The position numbers and the translations under genes were made by a program. The notes beneath the pieces are model-generated. The model saw only the letters and a program-made list of their open reading frames with translations, was not told the DNA's origin and did not search any database. From Actinorhabdospora filicis (lineage in GTDB: Bacteria > Actinomycetota > Actinomycetes > Mycobacteriales > Micromonosporaceae): a stretch of DNA of 64,000 nucleotides. Position 1 is the first letter of the stretch; each line of letters starts with the position of its first letter. The stretch spans positions 1,273,379 to 1,337,378 of the forward strand of contig NZ_BSTX01000002.1 in assembly GCF_030269765.1 (NCBI RefSeq). Reading direction: 5' to 3'. Below are positions 34,029-44,998 of the stretch, piece after piece.

Positions 34029-34871
34029 TTACGCGATGGACGTGAGGACCAGCGCGGCCCCCGCGAGCGCCAGGCCGGTGACCTGTACGGGCCGCACTCT
34101 CTCCCGGTCCAGCGCGAAGGCGAGCAGGACCGTGGACGCCGGGTACAGGGATGCAACGGGCGCGACGACCGCGAGCATTCCCGAATGGAGGGCGAGCAGA
34201 TAGGTGACGTTGGCGATGGTGTCGAGGCTGCCGGCGGCGGCCAGTTCCCGGCGCGGGAGCGGGCCCTCGGGACGGCGGGTGAGCAGCAGGACGGCGAGGC
34301 CGAGCACGGCCCCGATGACGCGCGCGCCGACGAGGGGCCACATTCCGGCGTTCTCGCCGAAGCGGTCCATGCCGGCGAAGAACAGGCCGAAGCCGGTCCC
34401 GGCGCCGATGGCGGTGAGGACGAGCCCGGCGGTGACCTTCCCGCTTCCGCCGGCGGCGCTGACCAGGGCGACCGAGAGGAGCGCGCAGACCACGCCGATG
34501 AGGGCGGTGGGGCCGGGGCGTTCGCCGAGCAAGAGGCCGATGCCGACGGGGAGGACGGCGGCGGCCACGGCGGTGGTGGGCGCGGCGACGGCCATCGCGC
34601 CGCCGGCGAGGGCGCGGTAGAGCAGGACGATCCCGGCGAGCCCGGCCAGTCCGGCGGCGGCGCCCCAGGCGAGGTCGGCGGGCCGGACGACGGTGGCGCC
34701 CGTGCCCCAGAAGGTCATGGCGAGCGCGGCCGCGAGGGCGACGGGCAGGCCGAGGAGCTGGACGAGGGCGGTCACGCGCAGGGCGGGCATCGCGCGCGAG
34801 GCGCGTCCGCCGGCGTAGTCGCCCACGCCCCAGATGATCGCCGACACCGCGGCGAGCGCGACGGCTCCCAT
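34029..34871 (-). CDS. EamA/DMT-family transporter
   Basis: A 280-residue protein of two EamA repeats, about 10 TM helices. The first repeat has the SAIIWGVGDYAGGRASRA opening and the second ends with the ALALAGAALVLTSIA-like tail (LALAGAALVLT). Members move metabolites or amino acids across the inner membrane. It ends 57 bases before the hflX start on the same strand and overlaps nothing. Substrate unknown. Confidence 0.85.
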   Translation of the reverse strand: MGAVALAAVSAIIWGVGDYAGGRASRAMPALRVTALVQLLGLPVALAAALAMTFWGTGATVVRPADLAWGAAAGLAGLAGIVLLYRALAGGAMAVAAPTTAVAAAVLPVGIGLLLGERPGPTALIGVVCALLSVALVSAAGGSGKVTAGLVLTAIGAGTGFGLFFAGMDRFGENAGMWPLVGARVIGAVLGLAVLLLTRRPEGPLPRRELAAAGSLDTIANVTYLLALHSGMLAVVAPVASLYPASTVLLAFALDRERVRPVQVTGLALAGAALVLTSIA

Positions 34872-34911
34872 GGGAGGGGAGATTACCGGCGGACGGGCCG
34901 CCGGTGGGGCC

Positions 34912-35265
34912 TCAGGCGGGCTGCCAGAGTTCGATCCGGTTGCCCTCGGGGTCGGTGACCCAGCCGAAGCGGCCGACGCCGTCCATGTCCTGGGTCTCCT
35001 CGGCCACGTCGGCGCCCTTGGCGCGGAGCTGGGCGAGCATGGCGTCGAGGTCGCGGACCCGGAAGTTGATCATGACCTGCTGCTCGCGGGAGCCGAAGTA
35101 GTCGGTCTCGGCCTCGAAGGCGGCGTAGACGGTCGGTCCGGCCTCCTGCGTCCACAGGCCGTACTGGTCGGTGTCGAGTCCCAGGCCGTCGCGGTACCAG
35201 GCGGCCAGCGCCGCCGGGTCGGCCGCCCGCATGAAGTGTCCGCCGATGCCGAGCACGCGTTCCAT
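34912..35265 (-). CDS. VOC-superfamily protein
   Basis: A 117-residue single VOC domain. The opening GIGGHFMRAADP gives the first metal-ligand His, and the C-terminal DPEGNRIELWQ supplies the Glu typical of glyoxalase-fold enzymes. Start ATG 35263-35265; the longer frame upstream is not supported by a ribosome site. Lies 40 bases upstream of the EamA gene on the same strand, so possibly co-transcribed. Function unknown. Confidence 0.85.
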   Translation of the reverse strand: MERVLGIGGHFMRAADPAALAAWYRDGLGLDTDQYGLWTQEAGPTVYAAFEAETDYFGSREQQVMINFRVRDLDAMLAQLRAKGADVAEETQDMDGVGRFGWVTDPEGNRIELWQPA

Positions 35266-35414
35266 GCCGTCATCTTGCCAGGGACACGGCGGTACGCCGG
35301 GTGAATCTTCTGCGAGCGGGCGCACGCCCGCGGCACCGTCCGGCGGCGGGCGCGGGAATGGGAGTAAGAATGTTGGGGGTTGTATCGCCCAGGTGTGTCT
35401 CGAAGAGGAGCGTC

Positions 35415-36839
<1,425 letters not shown>

Positions 36840-36873
36840 CGCGAAGGGCCCCGGTGATCCGGGGCCCTTCGCG
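36840..36873. terminator. hairpin terminator after the malic enzyme
   Basis: A 15-bp perfect inverted repeat with a 4-base TGAT loop begins right at the stop codon. Confidence 0.85.
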
Positions 36874-36991
36874 TTGCGGCGCTTTTCGGGATGTTTCGCG
36901 GGCATGTGAGCCGAATCACGACATCGACATAACTCACTCTTATCGATGACCCTCTCGACGCGCGGCACACACGTGGCCGCTCATCGGTGGC

Positions 36992-37813
36992 TCAGGGGAT
37001 CAGCACGCGCCCGGCCGCGAAGATCACCGCGGGCCCGCTCAGCCACAGCGTCCGCTCGTCCACGGTCACCGTCAGGCGCCCGCCGGGCACGTCCACCGTG
37101 GCGGTGCCCTTGCCCTTGGCCAGGCCGATGGCCCCGGCAGCGCAGGCTCCGGTGCCGCAGGACTGCGTCTCCCCCACGCCCCGCTCGTGGACGCGCATCC
37201 GCACGCCCGTCGGGGTCGGCGCGATGAACTCCACGTTCGCCTTGTTCGGGAAGACCGCCGGGTCGAAGGACGGGTCGCCGCTCAGGTCGAGGGCGGCGAG
37301 CTCCTCCTCGGTGACCTCGACCACGATGTGGGGGTTGCCCATGCTCACGTGCTCGCCGGTGTACTCGCGCCCGGCCATGGTGACCCGCTCGGTGCCCAGG
37401 TGGCGGGCGGCGGACATGTCCACGCGCAGGTCGCCGCCGACCACGTCGGCCACGCGCAGGCCCGCGCGGGTCGCGACGGGCACGGTGGGGCCCTCGGCGA
37501 GCCCGGCGTCCAGCAGGTAGCGGACGAAGACGCGGACGCCGTTGCCGCACATCTCGGCGATGGAGCCGTCGGCGTTGCGGTAGTCCATGAACCACTCGGC
37601 GGCCTGGCCCTCGGCCTCGGCGGCCTTGGCGGCGTGCACGACGCGGAGGATGCCGTCGGCGCCCAGGCCGGTGCGGCGGTCGCAGATCGCGGCGACCTGC
37701 GCGTCGCTCAGGTCGAGGGAGGCGTCCAGGTCGGGGATGACGATGAAGTCGTTGCCCGTGCCGTGCCCCTTGGCGAATGCGACGCCCTCACCGGCGATCT
37801 TGTTCAGGTCCAC
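36992..37813 (-). CDS. dapF: diaminopimelate epimerase
   Basis: A 273-residue DapF, interconverting LL- and meso-diaminopimelate for lysine and peptidoglycan. Both catalytic cysteines are present: MCGNGVRVF near residue 88 and SCGTGACAA near 220. The GTGNDF opening is typical. It overlaps the end of miaA by 10 bases, so the pair is co-translated on the minus strand. Confidence 0.95.
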   Translation of the reverse strand: MDLNKIAGEGVAFAKGHGTGNDFIVIPDLDASLDLSDAQVAAICDRRTGLGADGILRVVHAAKAAEAEGQAAEWFMDYRNADGSIAEMCGNGVRVFVRYLLDAGLAEGPTVPVATRAGLRVADVVGGDLRVDMSAARHLGTERVTMAGREYTGEHVSMGNPHIVVEVTEEELAALDLSGDPSFDPAVFPNKANVEFIAPTPTGVRMRVHERGVGETQSCGTGACAAGAIGLAKGKGTATVDVPGGRLTVTVDERTLWLSGPAVIFAAGRVLIP

Positions 37814-38727
37814 CGGTCAATGATGCCCTCGGCCTCGGCGGCGAGATCATCGCGGGCGGCGTCCAGCCACCGGACGCGGTCGTCGCGCCCGAACCAGGAG
37901 CGCTGGCGGCGCACGAAGCGGCGCGTGACGCGGATGGTCTCGTCGTGGGCGTCCTGCTCGGTGCACTCACCGGCGAGGAAGTTCAGGACCTGGCGGTAGC
38001 CGATCGCGCGGGAGGCCGTGCGGCCCTCGGCGAGGCCCTCGGGGAGCAGCGCGCGGACCTCGTCGACCAGGCCGCCCTTCCACATCAGCCCGACGCGGTC
38101 GGCGATGCGCACGTCCAGCCCGGCGGTGTCGCGGTCGACGCCCAGGCGCAGGGCGCGGTAGTGCGGGACGCGCTCGGGCAGCTCGGCGCGGAAGCCGCCG
38201 GTGAGCTCCACGACCTCCAGCGCGCGGACGAGGCGGCGCCCGTTGCTGGGCAGGATCGCGGCGGCGGCGGCCGGGTCGCGCTCGGCGAGGCGGGCGTGCA
38301 GGACCGCCGGGCCGCTCTCGGTGAGCTCGGCCTCCAGCCGCGCGCGAATCTCCGGGTCGGTGCCGGGGAACTCGAACTCGTCGAGGACGGCGTCCACGTA
38401 CAGCCCGGAGCCGCCGACGAGGATGGGAACCCTTCCCCGGGAAAGAATGCCCTCTACGGCAGCCCTGGCCAGCCGTTGGTACGAGGCCACATCCGCCGTT
38501 TGTCGCACCGGCCAGATGTCGAGGAGGTGGTGCGGGACACCCTCGCGCTCGGCCTCGGTGAGCTTGGCGGTGCCGATGTCCATGCCCCGGTACAGCTGCA
38601 TCGAGTCCGCGTTGACCACTTCGCCGCCCACCGCACGGGCCACCGCCAGGGACAACGCCGACTTGCCCGCCGCCGTCGGGCCGACGAGGGCGAGCACGGG
38701 TCCGGGCAGTCCGTCATCTCCACGCAC
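37804..38727 (-). CDS. miaA: tRNA dimethylallyltransferase
   Basis: A 307-residue MiaA that adds dimethylallyl to A37 of UNN-reading tRNAs. P-loop GPTAAGKS lies near residue 16, [15 protein letters not shown] near 41 and GGSGLYVDA near 105 are the family signatures. GTG start 38725-38727 with GAGGT upstream. Downstream dapF overlaps by 10 bases. MiaB, which completes the modification, is encoded about 4 kb away at 42677-44212. Confidence 0.96.
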   Translation of the reverse strand: MRGDDGLPGPVLALVGPTAAGKSALSLAVARAVGGEVVNADSMQLYRGMDIGTAKLTEAEREGVPHHLLDIWPVRQTADVASYQRLARAAVEGILSRGRVPILVGGSGLYVDAVLDEFEFPGTDPEIRARLEAELTESGPAVLHARLAERDPAAAAAILPSNGRRLVRALEVVELTGGFRAELPERVPHYRALRLGVDRDTAGLDVRIADRVGLMWKGGLVDEVRALLPEGLAEGRTASRAIGYRQVLNFLAGECTEQDAHDETIRVTRRFVRRQRSWFGRDDRVRWLDAARDDLAAEAEGIIDRWT

Positions 38728-38898
38728 ACCTCACGGTAACCGCACGCGACGTATGCAATACGGTCACGGTTCGGCTTCGGGCCCTCGACGCGTCCCCGGG
38801 CGGACCTGTGAGAATGCGGAGAGCGGTGTACATCGACAGTGGCGGACCGTACGGAATCACCGTAGGGTCGGGCGAGACAAGTCAGAGTTGGTAGAGGA

Positions 38899-40128
38899 AT
38901 GAGCGTGATGAGCGCAGACGGGCACGACTGGACGGCGTTCGGTCGAGTCGACGCGGATGGCACGGTGTACGTCAAAACCGGTGCCGGTGAACGCGTCGTG
39001 GGTTCTTGGCAGGCCGGTTCTCCCGAGGAGGGGCTCGCGCATTTCGCGCGGCGCTTCGCCGATCTGGTGACCGAGGTCGATCTGCTCGCCGCACGCCTCA
39101 ATTCCGGCAACGCAGACCCCCAGCACACGGTCTCGGCGATCAAGAAGCTCCGCGAGAGCCTTGACGAGGCACACGTCGTCGGTGACCTGGACGGCCTGGC
39201 CGCGCGCCTGGACGAGCTGTCCGGCCGGGCGGGCTCGAAGGCCGATGAGGCCGCCGAGGCGAAGGCCGGCGCGCGCGCCGAGGCCCTCGCCCGCAAGGAG
39301 GCGCTCGTCGCCGAGGCCGAGCAGCTCGCCGAGTCGTCCACGCAGTGGAAGGCCAGCGGCGACCGGTTCAAGACGATCGTCGACGAGTGGAAGACCATCC
39401 ACGGTGTCGAGCGCAAGACCGACACCGCGCTGTGGCGCCGGTTCGCCGCCGCCCGCGACGGGTTCACCCGCCGCCGGGGCGCGCACTTCGCCAGCCTCGA
39501 CTCCGAGCGCAAGACGGTCCAGTCGCGCAAGGAGGAGCTGATCGCGCAGGCCGAGCAGCTGTCCCGCTCCGAGGAGTGGAACGAGACGGCCGCGGCCCTC
39601 AAGGCCCTCATGGACGACTGGAAGGCCGCCGGCCGCGCGGGCAAGGACGTCGAGCAGAAGCTGTGGCAGCGCTTCCGCGCCGCCCAGGACGCGTTCTTCA
39701 ACCGCCGCAGCGAGGTCTTCACCGCCCGCGACAACGAGTTCAAGGAGAACCTGAACCGCAAGCGCGAGCTGCTCACCGAGGCCGAGGCCATCGACGTCGA
39801 GGCCGACGTGAAGGCCGCCCAGCAGAAGTTCCGCGAGATCCAGGGCCTGTGGCACGAGGTCGGCCGCGTCCCGCGCGAGAACACCGCCGGGCTGCAGAAG
39901 CGGCTGCGCACCGTGGAGTCCAAGATCCGCGACGCGGTGGACGTGGCGTGGCGCCGCACCTCGATCGAGGACAACCCGCTGCTGGCGCAGATGCGCCAGC
40001 AGGTCGAGGAGGCCGAGCGCAAGCTGGAGAAGGCCAAGGAGTCCGGCGACGCGCGTCGCGTCAAGGAGGCCGAGGAGTCCCTCGCCGGCAAGCGCCGGTT
40101 CCTGGAGCTGGCGCAGAAGGCGACCTGA
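38899..40128 (+). CDS. DUF349 coiled-coil protein
   Basis: A 409-residue, very charged, helical protein with about three DUF349 repeats, each with W-x(6-10)-G/T and LWxRFxxAxD/F signatures: TALWRRFAAARDGFTRRR, KLWQRFRAAQDAFFNRR and the later VDVAWRRTS. It is divergent from miaA. ATG 38899 is listed, although ATG 38908, ten bases after a GAGG site, may be the real start. The phosphatase gene begins in the stop overlap (TGATG). Actinobacterial relatives have unclear function. Confidence 0.88.
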   Translation: MSVMSADGHDWTAFGRVDADGTVYVKTGAGERVVGSWQAGSPEEGLAHFARRFADLVTEVDLLAARLNSGNADPQHTVSAIKKLRESLDEAHVVGDLDGLAARLDELSGRAGSKADEAAEAKAGARAEALARKEALVAEAEQLAESSTQWKASGDRFKTIVDEWKTIHGVERKTDTALWRRFAAARDGFTRRRGAHFASLDSERKTVQSRKEELIAQAEQLSRSEEWNETAAALKALMDDWKAAGRAGKDVEQKLWQRFRAAQDAFFNRRSEVFTARDNEFKENLNRKRELLTEAEAIDVEADVKAAQQKFREIQGLWHEVGRVPRENTAGLQKRLRTVESKIRDAVDVAWRRTSIEDNPLLAQMRQQVEEAERKLEKAKESGDARRVKEAEESLAGKRRFLELAQKAT

Positions 40129-40886
40129 TGAGCGAAGTGACGACGGCCGGGGCGGAAACGCCCCGGCCGCGTTCCTCTACCGAGGACGAACCCCGCCGCG
40201 TCGTCCTGGACGGCGTTCACAACATGCGCGACCTGGGCGGTCTGCGCACCGCCGACGGGCGCACCGTCAAGCACGGCGTGCTGTTCCGCTCCGACCAGCT
40301 CAAGACCGCCACCGGCGAGGACCTGGCCCGCATCGCCGGGCTGGGCCTGCGCACCGTCATCGACCTGCGCACCCCCGTCGAGCGGGAGACACACGGGTTC
40401 TTCACCGCCGACGGCGTGGAGCACCGGCACCTGGAGCTGCTGCACCTGCGCTGGGAGCGGTTCCCGCAGGCCGGTCCCGAGGCCGCCCCGGAGTTCCTCC
40501 CGCAGCGCTACATCGCGATGCTGGAGACCGGCGCCGAGGCCATCCGCGAGGCCCTGGACCTGTTCGCCGGGCAGACCCCCGCGCTGGTGCACTGCATCGC
40601 CGGCAAGGACCGCACCGGCCTGGTGATCGCGGTGACGCTGGCGCTGCTGGGCGTCCCCGACGAGGTCATCGCCGCCGACTACCACCTCACCGACCACGGG
40701 CAGCGCCGCTACCGCGAGTGGGCCGAGAAGAACCGCGCCAGCACCTTCACCGGCTTCCCCGCGCCCGCGCAGGCGATGCTGGACACCCTCACCGGGCTGC
40801 GCGAGCGCTTCGGCTCGGTGGAGGCCTACGCGCGCGTCATCGGTTTCGAGGACGTGGAGAAGCTCCGCGACGCGCTGCTGGACTGA
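40128..40886 (+). CDS. tyrosine-protein phosphatase, MptpB-like
   Basis: A 252-residue protein tyrosine/lipid phosphatase. The active-site P-loop HCIAGKDRTG near residue 166 is the C-x5-R signature, matching the Mycobacterium MptpB type (AGKDR). The first part has NMRDLGGLRT, characteristic of the family. Overlaps the DUF349 stop by one base, so it is probably co-translated. It may dephosphorylate proteins or phosphoinositides. Confidence 0.88.
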   Translation: MSEVTTAGAETPRPRSSTEDEPRRVVLDGVHNMRDLGGLRTADGRTVKHGVLFRSDQLKTATGEDLARIAGLGLRTVIDLRTPVERETHGFFTADGVEHRHLELLHLRWERFPQAGPEAAPEFLPQRYIAMLETGAEAIREALDLFAGQTPALVHCIAGKDRTGLVIAVTLALLGVPDEVIAADYHLTDHGQRRYREWAEKNRASTFTGFPAPAQAMLDTLTGLRERFGSVEAYARVIGFEDVEKLRDALLD

Positions 40887-40888
40887 CC

Positions 40889-41335
40889 GTGCCGCCGAAG
40901 TACCGGGTCGGACGCGCGCAGGGCTCCTGGGCCGGTGAGGCGCGCGCCCGCACCCGTACCGCCGCGTTCCTGACCGCCGCCGGGGCCTGCGCCCTGGCCG
41001 CGGCGCTCATCGGCTTCCTCCCGGCGCGGATCGTGTTCGCGCTGATCGCGGTGGCCTGCGCGGTGCGCGCGGCGGCCGGGCGGCGCGTCCGGCTGGAGAT
41101 GGACCTGTACTCGGTCCGGGTGCGCTTCGGGATCCTGCCCGCCAGTGTGGTCCGCCTGCCGCTGCGCACGATCCGCTCGGTGCACGCCGGCGAGGCCCGG
41201 CGCGGGCGCGCGCTGCTGCGTCCCGGGCCCGCCGTGGTCTTCACGCTGGTGTCGGGACGGACCCTGCCGGTGAGCGTGCCGGACCCCGAGGCCGCCCGCG
41301 TGGCCTATGAACGCATTCGGGCGAAGCACGGCTGA
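40889..41335 (+). CDS. small membrane protein of unknown function
   Basis: A 148-residue protein with two TM helices (about residues 24-62: FLTAAGACALAAALIGFL and VFALIAVACAVRAAA) followed by a soluble PH-like basic domain with RTIRSVHAGEARRG. GTG start 40889 lies two bases after the phosphatase stop. No known family is recognised. It may be a membrane partner of the phosphatase. Confidence 0.7.
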   Translation: MPPKYRVGRAQGSWAGEARARTRTAAFLTAAGACALAAALIGFLPARIVFALIAVACAVRAAAGRRVRLEMDLYSVRVRFGILPASVVRLPLRTIRSVHAGEARRGRALLRPGPAVVFTLVSGRTLPVSVPDPEAARVAYERIRAKHG

Positions 41336-41393
41336 GGCACTTACGGGTTTCCACCGATACCGCCGGGCGCCCGCCATCGTCCAGGATGGACGG

Positions 41394-41963
41394 ATGATCC
41401 AGGAGGCCACCCCCGAGACGCCCGTCCGCCACGGGCGCGTCCGCGCCCTCGGCCTCGTCGCGGTCGTCGTGATCACCGCCGGGGGCCTGGTCTCCTGGTT
41501 CCTCACGCGCGGCGGATGCGGCGGCCGCGATTACGTCACCGACGACGCCACCCGCCTGTGCTACGCGATCCCGGCGGGCTGGGATCGGGCGCCCGGTGCC
41601 GCTCCCGGCGTCCTGGAGGGCACCGCGAGCGGTGGGGCCAAGGCGGAGCCGATGCCGGGTTACGCCGGGGATCCCGAGCGGCTGACGGAGCTGGCCGTGG
41701 AGTACGCGGGGATCGCCCGCGACGACCCGGCGCTGCGGTACTCGCGGGTGCAGACCAGCACCGGGAGCATCGACGGGCACGACGCGGTGAGCGCGTTCCT
41801 GTGGTACGAGCGGGACGCCGGGCGGCCGGCGGAGATCCACGTGCGGCTCACCGCCATCGAGGTCGAGCCGGGCACGTGGTCGCTGCTGTCCTCGGTGGGC
41901 TTCAGCGATGACGAGGCCGACGCCGTGGACGAGATCCACGACAATCTGGACGTCATGTCCTGA
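41394..41963 (+). CDS. membrane-anchored extracytoplasmic protein (tandem paralog 1)
   Basis: A 189-residue protein with a short cytoplasmic N terminus, one TM helix (LGLVAVVVITAGGLVSWFL) and an exported domain with RGGCGGRDYVTD and LCYAIPAGWDR, two Cys that may form a disulfide. Its sequence is clearly related to the gene at 42091 (C-G...D-x-V-T-D, LCYxIPxGW, DAVSAF/DAVTSS, DEIHDxL). No named domain. Start ATG 41394 follows AGGA. Confidence 0.75.
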   Translation: MIQEATPETPVRHGRVRALGLVAVVVITAGGLVSWFLTRGGCGGRDYVTDDATRLCYAIPAGWDRAPGAAPGVLEGTASGGAKAEPMPGYAGDPERLTELAVEYAGIARDDPALRYSRVQTSTGSIDGHDAVSAFLWYERDAGRPAEIHVRLTAIEVEPGTWSLLSSVGFSDDEADAVDEIHDNLDVMS

Positions 41964-41996
41964 CCCGGACTTGACGGGCGCGCGAGGATGGTGGGT

Positions 41997-42098
41997 ATGG
42001 AGTCCATGCTGCGCAGCCGTCACCGGCTCTTATTGCTCGTCCTGGCCGTCCTGCTGCTGGTCATCGGTGGTGCCGCCTGGCTGGTGGCCCGTGGCTGA
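41997..42098 (+). CDS. possible 33-residue single-TM microprotein
   Basis: A short frame between the tandem paralogs encodes MESMLRSRHR followed by a Leu/Val-rich TM helix (LLLLVLAVLLLVIGGAAWLV) and a short tail. GAGGA lies eight bases upstream of ATG 41997. Its stop overlaps the GTG of the second paralog by eight bases. It may be a real membrane peptide or only a leader that couples translation. Confidence 0.4.
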   Translation: MESMLRSRHRLLLLVLAVLLLVIGGAAWLVARG

Positions 42099-42666
42099 GC
42101 CGATCGCGGGCCCGCGCCGGCGGCGCCCGGGCGTCCTGCTGGCGGTGATCCTGGGCGCGATCGCGGTCGTGGCGGCCGGCGTCGTGGTGGTCGTGCTGCT
42201 CCTGCCCGGCGGGTGCGGCGACGACGACCACGTCACCGACCGGGCCAGCGGCCTGTGCTACCCGATCCCCGGCGGCTGGGAGAAGGCCGCCGACGGCGGC
42301 CTCGCGGCCCCGGAGAGCGCGGGGGCCGGGTCCTTCATGCTCGCGCCGACCCCGGAGTTCCTGGCGTCCCCCTACGAGGCTCGCGAGGAGACCGTGCTGG
42401 GCATCGCGAAGGGGCTCGCCGAGAATGGGAACTCACGCGCGGAACTCGCCGTGGACACCGAGTCCTCGAAGAGCCTCACCGTCAGCGGGCACGACGCGGT
42501 GACCTCCTCGGTCCGCTACAACTACGTCGGCGTCCCCGATTACCGCTACCTGCGCGTCACGGCGGTGCGCGTCGCCGACACCTGGGCGATCCTGGTCGCC
42601 ATGGGCGCCGACGGCGACAAGGCCGCCGTGGACGAGATCCACGACGGCCTCACGGTGGTGGGCTGA
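42091..42666 (+). CDS. membrane-anchored extracytoplasmic protein (tandem paralog 2)
   Basis: A 191-residue protein: Arg-rich N terminus, one TM helix (LAVILGAIAVVAAGVVVVVLLL), then an exported domain with GGCGDDDHVTD and LCYPIPGGWEK. The Cys pair and LCYxIPxGW motif are shared with the upstream paralog. GTG 42091 is chosen as it begins directly in the overlap with the microprotein stop; no strong ribosome site is seen. Function unknown. Confidence 0.72.
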   Translation: MAEPIAGPRRRRPGVLLAVILGAIAVVAAGVVVVVLLLPGGCGDDDHVTDRASGLCYPIPGGWEKAADGGLAAPESAGAGSFMLAPTPEFLASPYEAREETVLGIAKGLAENGNSRAELAVDTESSKSLTVSGHDAVTSSVRYNYVGVPDYRYLRVTAVRVADTWAILVAMGADGDKAAVDEIHDGLTVVG

Positions 42667-42676
42667 GCGGGCCCGA

Positions 42677-44212
42677 TCAGTGCCCGCCGCAGGCGCAGCC
42701 GTCGTCCTCCGACGGCTGCCCGATGCTCAGCAGCGGCTTCGGCGCGCCGATCGTCGGCATGCCCAGGCTCACCCCCGGCAGCTTCGGCGTGTTGCCCGCC
42801 TCCCAGGCGTCGCCCGCGCGGGTCGCCCGGTGGCCGAGCAGCTCGCCGTCGGCGACCAGGTGGTGCGGGGCGCCGTAGGTGATGACGGTGCGGACGACGT
42901 CGCCCGGGCGGATGTCGGGCTCCAGGAACCCGCCCTCGCCGTCGACGAGCATGGTGGCGTCGAAGTGGACGAGGCGGCCGTCGCGGGCGCGCCCGGACAG
43001 GCGGCCGGTGGCCTCGTCCTTGCGGCCCTCACCGGCGGCCACGAGGATCTCCACCTCGGTGCCCTCCAGCTTCTGGTTCTCCTCCCAGGCGATCTGGTTG
43101 ACCAGCTCGACGAGGCGCTCGTAGCGCTCCTGGACGACCGCCTTGGGCAGCTGGCCGTCCATGTCGGCGGCGGGCGTCCCGGGCCGCTTGGAGTACTGGA
43201 AGGTGAAGGCGCCCGAGAAGCGCGCCTTGCGCACCACGTCCAGGGTGGCCTGGAAGTCCTCCTCGGTCTCGCCGGGGAAGCCGACGATGATGTCGGTGGT
43301 GATGGCCGCGTCGGGCATGGCCGCGCGGACCTTCTCCAGGATCCCCAGGTACTTCTCCGAGCGGTACGAGCGGCGCATCTCCTTCAGGATCCGGTCGGAA
43401 CCGGACTGGAGGGGCATGTGCAGCTGGTGGCAGACATTCGGCGTCTCGGCCATCGCGGCGATCACGTCGTCGGTGAAGTCGCGCGGGTGCGGGCTGGTGA
43501 AGCGGACCCGCTCCAGGCCCTCGATCTCGCCGCAGGCGCGCAGGAGCTTCGAGAACGCCTCCCGGTCGCCGAACTCGGCGCCGTAGGAGTTCACGTTCTG
43601 GCCCAGCAGGGTGACCTCGCTGACACCCTCGGCGACCAGCGCGCGCACCTCGGCGAGGACGTCGCCGGGACGGCGGTCCTTCTCCTTGCCGCGCAGGCTC
43701 GGCACGATGCAGAAGGTGCACGTGTTGTTGCAGCCGACCGAGATCGACACCCAGCCCGAGTACGTCGACTCGCGCCGGGTCGGCAGCGTGGAGGGGAACA
43801 CCTCCAGCGACTCCAGAATCTCCACCTCGGCCGAGGCGTTGTGGCGGGCCCGCTCCAGCAACACCGGCAGGGAACCGATGTTGTGGGTGCCGAAGACCAC
43901 GTCCACCCAGGGCGCGCGCTTGACGATCTCGCCGCGGTCCTTCTGCGCCAGGCAGCCGCCGACGGCGATCTGCATGCCCGGGTGGGCGTCCTTGACGGGA
44001 CGAAGGTGTCCGAGGTTGCCGTAGAGGCGGTTGTCGGCGTTCTCCCGCACGGCGCACGTGTTGAACACGACGACGTCGGCGGACTCGCCATCGGAGGCGC
44101 GCTCGTACCCGGCGGTCTCCAGCAGGCCGGAGATGCGCTCGGAGTCGTGCACGTTCATCTGGCAGCCGTACGTGCGCACTTCGAACGTTTTAGGAGTGGT
44201 TTCCACAGACAC
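42677..44212 (-). CDS. miaB: tRNA-2-methylthio-N6-dimethylallyladenosine synthase MiaB
   Basis: A 511-residue radical-SAM methylthiotransferase. N-terminal UPF0004 cysteines include the TYGCQMN site, the radical-SAM cluster is [12 protein letters not shown] near residue 161, and a TRAM domain follows. It adds the methylthio group to i6A37 made by MiaA. The C terminus is about 40 residues longer than in E. coli and ends with a Cys-rich DDGCACGGH, as in actinomycetes. GTG start 44210-44212 (a second GTG, 44206, is possible). Confidence 0.95.
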   Translation of the reverse strand: MSVETTPKTFEVRTYGCQMNVHDSERISGLLETAGYERASDGESADVVVFNTCAVRENADNRLYGNLGHLRPVKDAHPGMQIAVGGCLAQKDRGEIVKRAPWVDVVFGTHNIGSLPVLLERARHNASAEVEILESLEVFPSTLPTRRESTYSGWVSISVGCNNTCTFCIVPSLRGKEKDRRPGDVLAEVRALVAEGVSEVTLLGQNVNSYGAEFGDREAFSKLLRACGEIEGLERVRFTSPHPRDFTDDVIAAMAETPNVCHQLHMPLQSGSDRILKEMRRSYRSEKYLGILEKVRAAMPDAAITTDIIVGFPGETEEDFQATLDVVRKARFSGAFTFQYSKRPGTPAADMDGQLPKAVVQERYERLVELVNQIAWEENQKLEGTEVEILVAAGEGRKDEATGRLSGRARDGRLVHFDATMLVDGEGGFLEPDIRPGDVVRTVITYGAPHHLVADGELLGHRATRAGDAWEAGNTPKLPGVSLGMPTIGAPKPLLSIGQPSEDDGCACGGH

Positions 44213-44319
44213 GCAGCAAGGATAGTCCCCGGCTCGGAGACCCCCTCACCTCCTACGTCCGGACCGGCCCGCGCGGCTTCACACCCCGGACGCCGCCCTC
44301 CGGGCCTAGAGTCCATCCC

Positions 44320-44997
44320 ATGACGACCGACGCCTTCGACCGACTCGACCGCGAGACCGAGCGCGTCGACGCCTTCTACTCGTCCCTGCAGCCCGCGGAG
44401 TGGACGTACCCCACCCGCTGCGCGGGCTGGTCCCGCAAGGACCTCCTGGCGCACCTGTGCGGGCTGGCCGACTACGCCCGCGCCGGGCTCGACGGCACCG
44501 TCGCCGAGTACGCGAGCCGCGAGGGCGAACAGGTCGGCTACGAGGACCTCAATGAGCGCGTGGTCGCCGAACTGCGGCCCCTCACCACCGACGCCCTGCT
44601 GGAGCTGTGGCGCGCGAAGGTCGCCGACACCCACCCCGACCTGCGCGCACGCGGCGGCGAGGCGTCCATCGACACCGCCGTCGGGCCCTACCCCCTGGGA
44701 CGGCAGGTCTGGTACTTCGCCAGCGAGCTCGCCGTCCACGCCGACGACGCGGGCGTGCCCGTCACCGACGAGGAGCGGGCCGACCGCGAGGCCTGGCGCG
44801 CGTGGTTCGTCCTGGACGCGCTGCAGGAGGTCGCGCCCGACGTGGCGATCACCGGCGACGACGGCTGGTTCACCGCCAGGCTCGGCGGGGAGTCGACCGG
44901 GCTGTCGACCCGGGACCTCGTGGAGGCGGCGGCGCGCAGGCTCCCGCCGGGGCGGCTGCCGATCGAGCTGGGGCGTGCCCTGGTGGTGCTGGCGTAG
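44320..44997 (+). CDS. maleylpyruvate isomerase-fold (mycothiol-dependent/DinB-like) protein
   Basis: A 225-residue MDMPI/DinB four-helix protein. Metal-ligand positions are typical: LLAHLCGL near residue 47 and ASELAVHADD near 137, with a Glu between. Members use mycothiol or bacillithiol as cofactor, or bind metals. The wider YxxLxxxxW layout fits a maleylpyruvate isomerase family member. It is convergent with DUF4253 with a one-base gap. Substrate unknown. Confidence 0.8.
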   Translation: MTTDAFDRLDRETERVDAFYSSLQPAEWTYPTRCAGWSRKDLLAHLCGLADYARAGLDGTVAEYASREGEQVGYEDLNERVVAELRPLTTDALLELWRAKVADTHPDLRARGGEASIDTAVGPYPLGRQVWYFASELAVHADDAGVPVTDEERADREAWRAWFVLDALQEVAPDVAITGDDGWFTARLGGESTGLSTRDLVEAAARRLPPGRLPIELGRALVVLA

Positions 44998-44998
44998 G

